A stretch of 33,813 bases of DNA from Gammaproteobacteria bacterium (GTDB lineage: Bacteria; Pseudomonadota; Gammaproteobacteria; JABHGC01), in NCBI GenBank assembly GCA_027077805.1, contig JALWTS010000020.1, forward strand, positions 1 to 33,813. The letters are read 5' to 3'. Shown in pieces: positions 18,582 to 27,093 of this stretch (position 1 is the first letter of the stretch; every line of letters starts with the position of its first letter). The notes under the pieces are model-generated. The model ran no database searches. It saw only the letters and a list, made by a program, of their open reading frames with translations, and had not been told where the DNA came from. A program made the translations under genes and the position numbers.

Positions 18582-20069
18582 TTAATCCTTTAAAGGAAAA
18601 GCAATTGTTACAGTAGTGCCACAACCAAGCTCACTGCAAACCTCAATGCTCGCATGATGCTGTTCAATAATTTGTTTTACCATCGGCAGTCCCAGACCTA
18701 CACCAAACCCCTTAGTACTAAATAAGGGTTGAAAAATTTGTGCTAATACCTCTTCACTCATTCCTGGCCCAGAATCAATGACTTTAAGTTCTACCTTGTT
18801 TCCATCTGATTGGCTTTGTAGTAATAAACTCTCTGTGGTAACATTTTCATCCTCTTGCATTGCCTGACAAGCATTATCAATCAAATTTATCATTACTCGA
18901 CATAGTTTAGCAGAATCAATATACAATTCAGTATCTGCCTGTAAATCCATCACAAAATCAACCCCTGCTGGAATCGTAAAATCATCACTAATTTTTTTAA
19001 GCCAAGTATCAATATTTACCATTTCCAATCGCAATACCGAAACCCGAGTATAGTCTAATAATTCCCGAATAATACCATCACATCTGACAATATTGCGTTC
19101 TGCCCGTTCTAAGGCTTTATCAATACCCAAATTTTTATGTCGTAATTTTTCACCGATTGAAAAAATAGAGAGTCGAATAGTCCCTAAAGGATTACGTAAT
19201 TCATGACTCACGGTTGCCGTTACCTGACCAATGGTTGCTAAACGTTCTTTGTTAACTAATTCTGCTTGGGCTTGACGTAATTCTAAGGTTCTTTGATCAA
19301 CTAAATCTTCTAACTGATTTTGGTGTTGTAATAGTTCCGCATCACGTTTTTGTAGTTCTTCTAATAAATTATTGAATGATTGATATAAAGTACCAATTTC
19401 ATCATCACCGACAGGACTCACTCGAATAGTATAATTTTTTTCAAAGGATAATCGTTGGGTTACTTCTGATAATGATGAAATCGGCTGTGAAATCATTGCC
19501 TGGAATTTATATGCTAATAAATAGGCAATACCTAATAACAAGGTGATTAACACAATAAACCACATCAAGCGATAATTAATTTGCGCTTGCAATTCTTCTG
19601 TCGATTTTTGAATATAAATACCACCATAAAATTTATTTTTAAAAAAAATCGGCTGGAACACTTTAATGGAATCCTCTTCAAACGCATTCCAAGGTTGACG
19701 TAAATGATTTAAAATATCATCGGGTATTGGCATTAATTTCCCGTCATTGGCATTGGAAAACCATGCAAATACATTGCCTTTGAGATCATATAATACGGCT
19801 TGTTGAAGCAAAGGAGCTTTTAATTTATCTAAAATATCTTGCGCACCCTCAGCATCATCAAAGGCTAAAGGACTGACGCAATAATCCCCTACTAATTTTG
19901 CATTAACAATCGTATTATCTCGTAGGTATTTTTTGAAAGCGTCAATATCATGCATAATAATTAAACCAAAACCAATCAATAGTACAGTAGTAGTAATAAG
20001 CATCATCATGCCCACTAATTTTTTCTGGATAGGTAAATTTTTTAAACCACGCATCATTTCGTCACTCAT
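18582..20069 (-). CDS. Membrane sensor histidine kinase with YfiN-like (CHASE8-type) periplasmic sensor
   Basis: The 495-residue product has membrane segments at about 18-40 and 168-188. Between them is a periplasmic domain (about 41-165) resembling that of the cyclase YfiN/TpbB (SPLAFDDAEGAQDILDKL, VLYDLKGNVFAWF). A HAMP domain (about 189-243) and a coiled coil (240-275) follow. The HisKA phosphoacceptor is H289 in VSHELRNPLG, and the ATP-binding domain has NLIDNACQAM, DSGPGM and GVGLGLPM. All catalytic boxes are present. It lies 44 bases behind a YfiR-like gene and ahead of the REC-GGDEF-EAL gene. YfiR normally represses YfiN through its periplasmic domain, so this kinase is probably held in check by the YfiR-like protein; that is inference. 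The ATG at 20069 has a weak ribosome binding site; Met5 and Met6 are alternatives. Confidence 0.92.
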   Translation of the reverse strand: MSDEMMRGLKNLPIQKKLVGMMMLITTTVLLIGFGLIIMHDIDAFKKYLRDNTIVNAKLVGDYCVSPLAFDDAEGAQDILDKLKAPLLQQAVLYDLKGNVFAWFSNANDGKLMPIPDDILNHLRQPWNAFEEDSIKVFQPIFFKNKFYGGIYIQKSTEELQAQINYRLMWFIVLITLLLGIAYLLAYKFQAMISQPISSLSEVTQRLSFEKNYTIRVSPVGDDEIGTLYQSFNNLLEELQKRDAELLQHQNQLEDLVDQRTLELRQAQAELVNKERLATIGQVTATVSHELRNPLGTIRLSIFSIGEKLRHKNLGIDKALERAERNIVRCDGIIRELLDYTRVSVLRLEMVNIDTWLKKISDDFTIPAGVDFVMDLQADTELYIDSAKLCRVMINLIDNACQAMQEDENVTTESLLLQSQSDGNKVELKVIDSGPGMSEEVLAQIFQPLFSTKGFGVGLGLPMVKQIIEQHHASIEVCSELGCGTTVTIAFPLKD

Positions 20070-20113
20070 TTGACCACATCACAATCATATAATAACGGCA
20101 ATCATTATTGTCA

Positions 20114-20683
20114 TCATCTCTTCACTGGTTCAATGACTTTCGCCATTTTTAATAAGACATAACTCATTTTTAATCCTGCTCGTCTTACTGCCGATTGATT
20201 GATTTCAAACCGCATTTTTTGCTGTTTAATAATCAAATTAACCAGCACACCTTGTTCCGCAAATCCTTGAGTGTCTGCAACAGTTACAATGGGCTGATGT
20301 TTGGTTTGAGCTAAAATACTGGACAATTTACTGGCATAAGACTTACCAATAAACAGCAAATGACAATCTGAAATTTGATTAAGACGGTAAATTGTCTTTA
20401 CTATCACTGCTTTACCCCGAATTTTTTGATCGGCATAGACTTTTTTCATCAATGTCGCAAAATAATCCTGACCAACAACCCCTATTACAAAAGGTTGCTT
20501 TAAATTATCCATTGATTTTTCCGGGGGCCATTTAATAAATCGTGTAAATTTTTCAATAAACACGGCTTTAATTTGATATTCAGAACTCGCTGATACAGAT
20601 GTTGCAGACACAGTAATACTGACAAACAATAATAATAGTTGTAGTACTTTTACAAAATATATACTGATATGTGAATATTGCAT
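20114..20683 (-). CDS. YfiR-like periplasmic protein (DUF4154)
   Basis: YfiR-family proteins are periplasmic repressors of the membrane diguanylate cyclase YfiN in Pseudomonas and E. coli. The 189-residue product has a signal peptide (about 1-32, hydrophobic core LQLLLLFVSITVSA) and the family body: YQIKAVFIEKFTRFIKWP near the mature N-terminus, CHLLFIGKS near 106-114, PIVTVADTQGFAEQG, and RFEINQSAVRRAGL near the end. It starts the minus-strand signalling cluster and precedes the sensor kinase by 44 bases. No yfiB (outer-membrane lipoprotein) is visible. A redox-sensing disulfide known in Pseudomonas YfiR needs several cysteines; only one Cys is evident in the mature part here, so that regulation is probably absent. 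Confidence 0.87.
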   Translation of the reverse strand: MQYSHISIYFVKVLQLLLLFVSITVSATSVSASSEYQIKAVFIEKFTRFIKWPPEKSMDNLKQPFVIGVVGQDYFATLMKKVYADQKIRGKAVIVKTIYRLNQISDCHLLFIGKSYASKLSSILAQTKHQPIVTVADTQGFAEQGVLVNLIIKQQKMRFEINQSAVRRAGLKMSYVLLKMAKVIEPVKR

Positions 20684-20698
20684 TTTAAAGTTTAAATA

Positions 20699-20727
20699 TC
20701 TATATTTATATTCTTATTTTAGTTCAA
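20699..20727 (-). promoter_or_regulatory. Possible promoter of the yfiR-like operon
   Basis: The minus strand has TTGAAC (20727-20722), 17 bases, then TATAGA (20704-20699), in the 59-bp divergent gap with yidD. The predicted start near 20692 would leave a leader of only about nine bases and no clear Shine-Dalgarno, so the assignment is tentative. Confidence 0.35.
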
Positions 20728-20742
20728 AACAAATTTAGGCTT

Positions 20743-20952
20743 GTGAAACATTTTCTTGCTTACCTCATCAAATTCTATCGTTATTTCATTGGCCCAATGT
20801 TAGGTAATCATTGTCGATTTTACCCTAGTTGTTCGGTTTATGCCGAGCAAGCAATTCAAAAATATGGTGCAATTTATGGTAGTTACCTCGCTATTCGTCG
20901 TTTACTACGTTGTCATCCTTTTCATCGTGGTGGTTATGATCCAGTTCCTTAG
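20743..20952 (+). CDS. yidD: Membrane protein insertion efficiency factor YidD
   Basis: Small membrane-associated protein thought to assist YidC-dependent insertion of inner-membrane proteins. The 69-residue product has the amphipathic N-terminal helix ([11 protein letters not shown]) and the three family cysteines in [13 protein letters not shown] and [16 protein letters not shown], so it is complete. The start codon is GTG at 20743, fitting the normal YidD N-terminus. In most bacteria yidD is embedded in rpmH-rnpA-yidD-yidC near the origin; here it stands alone, divergent from the yfiR-like operon and overlapping the start of the mltF-like gene by 17 bases. Identification is secure despite the unusual location. 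Confidence 0.93.
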   Translation: MKHFLAYLIKFYRYFIGPMLGNHCRFYPSCSVYAEQAIQKYGAIYGSYLAIRRLLRCHPFHRGGYDPVP

Positions 20953-22282
20953 GTGGCTACTTTGTAGTGGCATATATATATCAGGTAGTAATAGTTTAGC
21001 CTTAACTAATATTACCCCAAAACCATTAACTATTTTAATACAACCATCACTAACCACAGTATACACTATTAATAACCAAAGATATGGTTTTGAATATGAT
21101 TTAACCCAACAATTTGGCAAAGCACTAAAACGACCAGTTAAATATCTACTTGCTGAAAATAAAATTAAATTTCAATCGCTTATCCATAAAGTTGATTTTG
21201 TTGCTGGTTGGGTTATCGACCATAAGCATCCACCCAAACTGACAGCAACGCCAAGTTATTTTACCACTACGCCACAATTAATCGTGCATAAACAAACCCC
21301 AAAACCTAAAACGCTAAGTCAAATTTTAAATGCCAGTTTAGAAATTACTGCCAATAGTCACCATAGCGTATTATTACAACAACAGCAACAACAACATCCT
21401 CAACTTCATTGGGCTGAAAATCCTTATTTAAGTTCAAGTGATCTTTTATGGCGTATTCGAGAACAAAGTTTAGACGCAACTTTAGCTGATGCTCATTTAG
21501 TGTCATTATACCAACGCTTTCAACCCAATTTGAAAACGGCGTTTTCCTTTCCTATTGAATATAAAATTGCTTGGGGATTTCTAGCCGATAAAAATCCCCA
21601 ACTTTACCAACAAGCCTGTAAATTTATCACGACTAGCCAAACGAATGGGCTAATTAAAGAATTGATAGACAAATACTATGCCCATATTCCTGAATTTGAT
21701 TTTGTGGAGACTCGGGCATTTGTTCGAGCCATTAAACAACGTCTCCCTAAATATCGTCATTTATTTCAAAAAGTTGCCAAAAAGTATCAACTCAACTGGC
21801 ACTTACTTGCTGCGATTAGTTACCAAGAATCCCACTGGCGTGTAAATGCAGAATCCCCTACGGGGGTGAAAGGTTTAATGATGTTAACCAAAGCAACCGC
21901 AAAACAAATTAAAATTAAAGTCGCCGATAGAACCAAACCTGAACAAAGTATTACAGGCGGTGCCCGATATATTAAACGAATGAAATCTCGATTGCCCAAA
22001 GCGGTTAAAGAACCTAATCGCACTTGGTTAGCCCTAGTTGCTTATAATATTGGCTTTGCCCATTTAATTGATGCCAGAAAACTCACCCAGCAACATGGCA
22101 AAAATCCTAATTCTTGGTATGAACTCAAAACTTATTTAGCCAAACTCAGTGATCCCAAATGGCATCGCAAAACCAAATATGGCTTTGCGCCAGGGAAGTC
22201 TGCAATTAAGTATGTGAATAATATTAAAAATTATTATGAAATATTACTATGGCTATTTCCTGACGAGCAAACTAATTCTTGA
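20936..22282 (+). CDS. mltF: Membrane-bound lytic transglycosylase F (MltF)
   Basis: MltF cleaves glycan strands of peptidoglycan, releasing 1,6-anhydro-MurNAc products that AnmK recycles. From ATG 20936 the product has 448 residues: a hydrophobic N-terminal export segment (about 5-22), a solute-binding-protein-like (SBP_bac_3) regulatory domain (about 30-250) and a C-terminal SLT domain (about 270-440) with catalytic E298 in YQESHWR and [11 protein letters not shown]. The open frame extends back to 20840 inside yidD, but that extra stretch is yidD read in another frame. The ATG at 20936, 17 bases before the yidD stop, gives a normal export signal and suggests coupling. There is no clear lipobox, unlike lipoprotein-type Mlts. 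The 3' end overlaps the convergent HisG-like gene by 49 bases. A Gln run (149-153) is lineage-typical. Confidence 0.92.
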   Translation: MIQFLRWLLCSGIYISGSNSLALTNITPKPLTILIQPSLTTVYTINNQRYGFEYDLTQQFGKALKRPVKYLLAENKIKFQSLIHKVDFVAGWVIDHKHPPKLTATPSYFTTTPQLIVHKQTPKPKTLSQILNASLEITANSHHSVLLQQQQQQHPQLHWAENPYLSSSDLLWRIREQSLDATLADAHLVSLYQRFQPNLKTAFSFPIEYKIAWGFLADKNPQLYQQACKFITTSQTNGLIKELIDKYYAHIPEFDFVETRAFVRAIKQRLPKYRHLFQKVAKKYQLNWHLLAAISYQESHWRVNAESPTGVKGLMMLTKATAKQIKIKVADRTKPEQSITGGARYIKRMKSRLPKAVKEPNRTWLALVAYNIGFAHLIDARKLTQQHGKNPNSWYELKTYLAKLSDPKWHRKTKYGFAPGKSAIKYVNNIKNYYEILLWLFPDEQTNS

Positions 22283-23436
22283 TAATAATTCCTTAAATTT
22301 TGTTTGGCTTGCTCAACTAAATCATAGGCTTCTAAAGTTTTATAAGAGTCTGATGGCATCCAATAACGAGTTTGTAATCGAGTGGGACGCAAGCCATGTT
22401 CAGAATCTTGCTCGCCACAAAATAATTCCATCATATCAGGTTTGTTAATCCAATAGTCCCCAATATTCTGTTCTAAGGCATAAAACCACAAAGCAAATTG
22501 GCGTAAACGTTTACTATCAAAATATCCCACAGGTTGAATCTTATCCAAAAATAAGCGTAGTTTAGGATTATTTAAATATTTATAATAATCAACGACATAT
22601 ACACTTTCAGATAAAAACAATGGCTGACCTAAAATAATTAAACCTTTACGTTTTAAAGTAGAACCTGTTTGCACAATTTCTAAACCCACTGACCCTGATT
22701 GTGAAGCAACCACAGCGTCTTCCACATCATGAACAGGCATAATATTTAAAAATGGATAAGCAGAACGAATCATGTCGGCATAACGACCTTTCACATAAAT
22801 CTTATCCCGATGAGATTCTAAATGTTGCAGATAATCTTTTGGGTAAGAATAATCCATATTTAATTCAGGCTTATGTTTGGCAATAAGAAAAAATCCCACC
22901 ATGTCTTGAATGGGACGTTTTAATAATTGATTCCAACGAGTTAATAAGGCAGAGCCAGCAATTCTAACTTTTTTTTCTTTGGGCAAATGATAATTATACA
23001 TGCCCCATTTAGTAACATTTTCGGGGCTATTTAGATTTGACTGCATAACGGTTAATAATTCATCCAACCCTGCTAAAGCAATATCCGCTTCACCCAGTGA
23101 TACTAAAGAGGAACAGTTATGAGGCTCATCGCCTTCTAGGCGTAAAGTAAAACCATTTAACTCAATATCTATCCCTAAAAATCCAATGCGATACGGTCGA
23201 TTAGCCCGTTTTCTATCAATAAACACGCCAATATATGGTGAAGATGTCATTTGTTGGTTTAAAAATGCTGTTACTTGCGGAATCGAACGACTACTATTCG
23301 CTTTTCCTTGTTTAACCGCGTCAATTAATGCTTGTAATTGTTGCCTAGGGGCATGCAATGTTTGCAATTTATGAATAAAATTTTCAAACGTACGCCCACT
23401 ACGAGGAATTGCACACACGACATCATATTCTGACAT
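22234..23436 (-). CDS. Divergent HisG-like ATP phosphoribosyltransferase homologue
   Basis: HisG joins ATP and PRPP in the first step of histidine synthesis. This 400-residue product (from ATG 23436) shows HisG-like landmarks in the right order: AIPRSGRTFEN at the N-terminus (compare the QKSGR region of HisG), GEADIALAGLDELL (compare ADLGIIGENVL), a YVKGRYADMI segment, and EIVQTGSTLKRKGLIIL, matching the PRPP-binding loop DxVxTGxTLxxNGL with Glu for Asp. It is about 100 residues longer than ordinary long-form HisG, with insertions after the first motif (about 25-75) and before the PRPP loop. A GTG at 23442 is possible, but AGGG fits ATG 23436 better. It is third in moaB-tadA-hisG-like, 107 bases after tadA. 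With no hisG in the his cluster, it may be the working enzyme; a repurposed paralogue is the alternative. Confidence 0.6.
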   Translation of the reverse strand: MSEYDVVCAIPRSGRTFENFIHKLQTLHAPRQQLQALIDAVKQGKANSSRSIPQVTAFLNQQMTSSPYIGVFIDRKRANRPYRIGFLGIDIELNGFTLRLEGDEPHNCSSLVSLGEADIALAGLDELLTVMQSNLNSPENVTKWGMYNYHLPKEKKVRIAGSALLTRWNQLLKRPIQDMVGFFLIAKHKPELNMDYSYPKDYLQHLESHRDKIYVKGRYADMIRSAYPFLNIMPVHDVEDAVVASQSGSVGLEIVQTGSTLKRKGLIILGQPLFLSESVYVVDYYKYLNNPKLRLFLDKIQPVGYFDSKRLRQFALWFYALEQNIGDYWINKPDMMELFCGEQDSEHGLRPTRLQTRYWMPSDSYKTLEAYDLVEQAKQNLRNYYQELVCSSGNSHSNIS

Positions 23437-23549
23437 AAACACGCCCTAGCTCAAAAAATCGCCTTAATAATAAAAGTTTCAATCACAAAAGTAAAAGTAA
23501 ACGTAAAATCTGCCTAAAATTCTAATAAAAATAGCATAAGGTTTATTAT

Positions 23550-24011
23550 TTATCGCCTTTGTCGAAAAAAAGTAGTCAACAATTGTTGCGATTCTTGGGC
23601 TAATATCCCTGATCTCACTTGAAATTGATGATTAAATCCTTGAGCCATCGCTAATAATGCCTGCTGTTGACTTAAGCAACCCAATTTAGGGTCTGATGCA
23701 GCAAAGACGACCCTTTGAATCCGTGCATGAATAATCGCTCCAACACACATTAAACAAGGCTCAAGTGTGATGTATAATTCAGTATTGCTCAAACGATAAT
23801 TATTTAAAACCTGTCCCGCCTGCCGAATCACCATGACTTCCGCATGAGCGGTTGCATCATGTTGTTGAATTGGCTGATTATAACTACTGGCAATTAATTG
23901 ATCCTCTTTCACCAATACCGCACCAACTGGCACTTCGCCTTCAGCCTCAGCAAATCTTGCTTGAGCTAAGGCTAATTGCATCCAATCATTATCAGTCATT
24001 AATGGACTCAT
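23550..24011 (-). CDS. tadA: tRNA-specific adenosine deaminase
   Basis: TadA deaminates the wobble adenosine of tRNA-Arg(ACG) to inosine; it is usually essential. The 153-residue product (149 from the second Met at 23999) has the zinc deaminase motifs HAEVMVI (catalytic HAE) and PCLMCVGAI (PCxxC), as well as the N-terminal helix WMQLALAQA. Start choice is unclear: ATG 24011 lies inside moaB and has a weak ribosome binding site; ATG 23999 gives an eight-base overlap with moaB. Either way translation is coupled to moaB. In E. coli tadA also lies close to mltF, so this neighbourhood is ancestral. Confidence 0.95.
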   Translation of the reverse strand: MSPLMTDNDWMQLALAQARFAEAEGEVPVGAVLVKEDQLIASSYNQPIQQHDATAHAEVMVIRQAGQVLNNYRLSNTELYITLEPCLMCVGAIIHARIQRVVFAASDPKLGCLSQQQALLAMAQGFNHQFQVRSGILAQESQQLLTTFFRQRR

Positions 24012-24519
24012 TTAATCTAGGCAATAATTCCACTAAATTACAAGGTCGAGTACGATAATCTAATTGTGGTTGAATTAATTTATCCCAAGCAGTACGACAA
24101 GCACCTGAAGAACCAGGCACACAGAAAACAAACGTGCGATTGGCTACGCCCGCCAATGCTCGTGATTGCATAGTAGAAGTCGCAATTTCTTGATAAGAAA
24201 TCGCCCGAAAGACTTCACCAAAGCCTTCAATCGTTTTATCCAACAATACGCTTACTGCCTCAGGCGTGCCATCCCGCCCCGTAATACCAGTACCACCGGT
24301 ACTAATGATGGCATGAATTGTTGGCTCGGCAATCCATGCCGAGACAGTGGCTCGAATTTGATAAATATTATCAGGTACAATTTTTTTCTCAAGCAAACAA
24401 TGCCCTGCATCAATTAAGCGTTGTACCAAAGTTTGACCTGACGTATCATTGGCTTCAGTTCTAGTATCCGATACAGTTAAAATGCTAATATTTAATGGTT
24501 TAAATTCTCTTGCAGACAT
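23992..24519 (-). CDS. moaB: Molybdenum cofactor biosynthesis protein MoaB
   Basis: MoaB-type proteins adenylylate molybdopterin or are paralogues of the MogA enzyme in molybdenum cofactor synthesis; E. coli MoaB itself has no clear activity. From ATG 24519 the product has 175 residues with the MPT-binding fold motifs ILTVSDTRTEANDTSG near the N-terminus, STGGTGITGRDGTPEA (family GGTG box) and VFCVPGSSGACRTAW. A further upstream ATG (24570) is open, but 24519 matches the family N-terminus and has AAGGAATT at good spacing. It is divergent from glk (51 bases from glk ATG 24571) and overlaps tadA. No other molybdenum cofactor gene is in the window. Confidence 0.92.
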   Translation of the reverse strand: MSAREFKPLNISILTVSDTRTEANDTSGQTLVQRLIDAGHCLLEKKIVPDNIYQIRATVSAWIAEPTIHAIISTGGTGITGRDGTPEAVSVLLDKTIEGFGEVFRAISYQEIATSTMQSRALAGVANRTFVFCVPGSSGACRTAWDKLIQPQLDYRTRPCNLVELLPRLNESIND

Positions 24520-24570
24520 TAATAATTCCTTAGGTAAAACAAATTGAAGATCACAAATCATAAATCGCAA

Positions 24571-25548
24571 ATGACCATTTTAGGTGCCGATATTGGTGGC
24601 ACCAAAGTTTTATTACAGCTACGCCACATCACTCATCAACAACGTTGGGAAACTATAGGCAAAGCTCATTATTATTGTCAAGCATTTAATAGTTTTTATG
24701 AATTACTGGCAAAATTTTTACAACAATATCCCACTATTCACATCGATCATGCTTGTTTAGCGATAGCAGGCCCTATACAAACCCAACAAACCGCAAAATT
24801 AACCAATCTACCTTGGCAAATTGACAAGCAAATCTTACAACAGCAATTCCAATTCCGTGCAACTTTAATTAACGATTTTACAGCGGTTGCTTATGGGATT
24901 AGTGTATTACAACAACAAGACCTAGTTTGGTTACAGACAGGTAAGCCACAAGATCAAGGGGTAAAAGCCGTTTTAGGGGCAGGCACAGGTTTGGGGCAAG
25001 CCCTAATTTTTGGCAATTATGTGCAAGCAACCGAAGGCGGTCATACCAATTTTGCCCCAACCAATGCCAAACAAATTGCCTTGCTAAATTATCTTAAAAC
25101 GAATCATAAGCGAGTGAGCTATGAAAAATTATTGTCAGGGCAAGGTTTGGTGAATATTACCCAATTTCTGGCTAAGTCTTATCAAGCAAGCATAGGATTT
25201 GATATTACTCAAGCGGAACAGATCAGCCAACAAGCCTTAGAACAGCAACATCCTTTGGCATTAAAAGCCTTAAAACTATTTATACAAATTTATGGTGCCA
25301 AAGCAGGTGATTTAGCATTAAACTGCTTACCGACAGGGGGTTTATATCTTGCAGGGGGTATTGCCCCTAAAATTTTGCCATTATTACAACAACCCTTATT
25401 TCTCGAAAACTTTTTAGACAAAGCCCCTATGCAACATTTGTTGGCACAAATTCCTGTGGCAGTGATTACTAATCCAGAAGTTGGGTTATTAGGAACAATG
25501 GTTTATTCCCACTCAATCGTCGCAGGCGGTTTACCTGAAATATCATAA
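24571..25548 (+). CDS. glk: Glucokinase
   Basis: Glk phosphorylates free glucose to glucose-6-phosphate with ATP. From ATG 24571 the product has 325 residues with the phosphate loop GADIGGTKV at the N-terminus, AIAGPI, the catalytic Asp in [21 protein letters not shown] and [10 protein letters not shown]. This is the E. coli Glk family, not the ROK family. An in-frame TTG start at 24544 would add nine residues (KITNHKSQ) that do not belong to the family. Its last 46 bases overlap the 3' end of guaA on the other strand, adding about twelve residues ([12 protein letters not shown]) after the normal end. No terminator is seen between these convergent genes. Confidence 0.94.
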   Translation: MTILGADIGGTKVLLQLRHITHQQRWETIGKAHYYCQAFNSFYELLAKFLQQYPTIHIDHACLAIAGPIQTQQTAKLTNLPWQIDKQILQQQFQFRATLINDFTAVAYGISVLQQQDLVWLQTGKPQDQGVKAVLGAGTGLGQALIFGNYVQATEGGHTNFAPTNAKQIALLNYLKTNHKRVSYEKLLSGQGLVNITQFLAKSYQASIGFDITQAEQISQQALEQQHPLALKALKLFIQIYGAKAGDLALNCLPTGGLYLAGGIAPKILPLLQQPLFLENFLDKAPMQHLLAQIPVAVITNPEVGLLGTMVYSHSIVAGGLPEIS

Positions 25549-27077
25549 GTTACTCGACTAATACCCGAAACCTCATTAATAATCCGCCGTGAAATATGAT
25601 CCAACAAATCATAAGGCAAATGCGCCCAGCGAGCCGTCATAAAATCTACTGTTTCTACCGCACGCAATGCTACCACATAATCATATTGCCGATTATCACC
25701 AACGACACCAACCGAGCGTACAGGCAAAAAGACAGTAAATGCTTGACTGACTTTGTCATACCAGTCATTTTTATATAATTCTTCAATAAAAATTGCATCC
25801 GCTTGACGCAAGACATCAGCATATGACTTTTTAACTTCGCCTAAAATTCTAACCCCTAAACCCGGTCCAGGAAAGGGATGGCGGTAAACTAACGCTTTAG
25901 CTAAACCTAATTCTAAACCAATGTTTCTGACTTCGTCTTTGAATAATTCTCTCAAGGGTTCTATGAGTTTTAATGACATTTTTTCAGGCAAACCACCGAC
26001 ATTATGATGCGATTTAATGACTTTGGCCTTCCCTGTTTTCGCTCCTGCGGATTCAATGACATCAGGATAAATCGTGCCTTGGGCTAACCACTGCACTTCG
26101 CCTAATTTTTTGGATTCTTCTTCAAATACTTTGATAAATAAATTACCAATAATTTTACGTTTTTGTTCCGGTGCTATCACCCCTGCTAAGGCTTGTAAAA
26201 ACCGCTGTTCGGCATTAACCCGAATGACTTTCATACCAAAATGTTTATGGAATGTCGTCATGACTTGATCCGCTTCACCTAAGCGTAATAGGCCATTATT
26301 CACAAATACGCAAACTAATTTATCACCAATAGCTTTATGCATTAATGCGGCGACTACAGAAGAATCAACCCCACCTGATAAGGCCAATAAAACGCTATCC
26401 TCACCGACTTGCTGTTGAATTTGGGCAATTTTATCCGCAATAATGTCGGATGGACGCCACAAGCATTGACAATTACAAATGGTTTCAATAAAGCGTTGTA
26501 AAATTCGACTACCTTGGGAAGTATGGGTAACTTCAGGATGAAACTGCAAGCCATACCAAGCTCGCTTATCATCTGCCATTGCGGCTAAAGGTGCATTATC
26601 AGTGCTCGCAACACTAATAAAACCTTCAGGCAAAGCAATCACATGATCCCCATGACTCATCCATACATCCAGCAAGGCTTGTCCTTGTTGATTGGCGTGA
26701 TCTTCAATATCGCTCAATAAACGACAGTGATTAGATAAGGTTAATTGGGCATAACCATATTCCCGTTTTTCGGCACTCATCACCCTGCCCCCTAAATGAT
26801 CTGCCATCCATTGCATACCATAGCAAATACCCAAAATAGGACAAGCTAAGTCAAAAATCTGTGGATCAGCACTAGGGGAAGTGTTGGTGGTTGCAGTATC
26901 AGGGCCTCCTGATAAAATAATGCCTTTCGGGGCAAAAGTTTGAATTTGGCTAAATGCCACATCATAAGGAAAAATCTCACAATAAACCCCAAGTTCTCGC
27001 ACTCGTTTGGCAATTAACTGGGTATATTGTGAACCAAAATCTAGGATTAACAATTTATCGGCATGAATATTTTGCAT
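25503..27077 (-). CDS. guaA: GMP synthase (glutamine-hydrolysing)
   Basis: GuaA converts XMP to GMP using glutamine ammonia and ATP. The 524-residue product has the class I glutamine amidotransferase domain (about 8-200) with nucleophile C85 in GICYGMQ and the His/Glu pair in QFHPEVTH. It continues with the ATP pyrophosphatase domain carrying the P-loop LSGGVDSSV (about 235-243), and ends with the dimerisation domain and the canonical terminus [10 protein letters not shown], so its stop at 25503 is certain. It begins 16 bases after guaB and is co-transcribed with it. The 3' end overlaps glk by 46 bases. Confidence 0.98.
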   Translation of the reverse strand: MQNIHADKLLILDFGSQYTQLIAKRVRELGVYCEIFPYDVAFSQIQTFAPKGIILSGGPDTATTNTSPSADPQIFDLACPILGICYGMQWMADHLGGRVMSAEKREYGYAQLTLSNHCRLLSDIEDHANQQGQALLDVWMSHGDHVIALPEGFISVASTDNAPLAAMADDKRAWYGLQFHPEVTHTSQGSRILQRFIETICNCQCLWRPSDIIADKIAQIQQQVGEDSVLLALSGGVDSSVVAALMHKAIGDKLVCVFVNNGLLRLGEADQVMTTFHKHFGMKVIRVNAEQRFLQALAGVIAPEQKRKIIGNLFIKVFEEESKKLGEVQWLAQGTIYPDVIESAGAKTGKAKVIKSHHNVGGLPEKMSLKLIEPLRELFKDEVRNIGLELGLAKALVYRHPFPGPGLGVRILGEVKKSYADVLRQADAIFIEELYKNDWYDKVSQAFTVFLPVRSVGVVGDNRQYDYVVALRAVETVDFMTARWAHLPYDLLDHISRRIINEVSGISRVTYDISGKPPATIEWE

Positions 27078-27093
27078 AATGCTATCCCTAGTC

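Noticed and set aside
20734..20747. 14-base word TTAGGCTTGTGAAA at yidD, repeated with one mismatch at 32937-32950
   Set aside because: Only two copies, different contexts, and one includes the yidD start codon; chance is a sufficient explanation without a genome-wide count.
20840..20935. N-terminal extension of the mltF open frame into yidD
   Set aside because: The residues are yidD read in another frame; yidD is a clear family member, and the ATG at 20936 gives a normal export signal.
23443..23549. 107-bp gap between tadA and the HisG-like gene checked for a small RNA, tRNA or promoter
   Set aside because: It holds AT-rich sequence with a weak AATAATAAA/TTTATTATT inverted repeat; no convincing promoter, terminator or RNA gene.
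24520..24570. Longer N-termini for moaB (ATG 24570) and glk (TTG 24544)
   Set aside because: The added residues do not match either family and would make the two divergent genes overlap; a good Shine-Dalgarno supports moaB at 24519.
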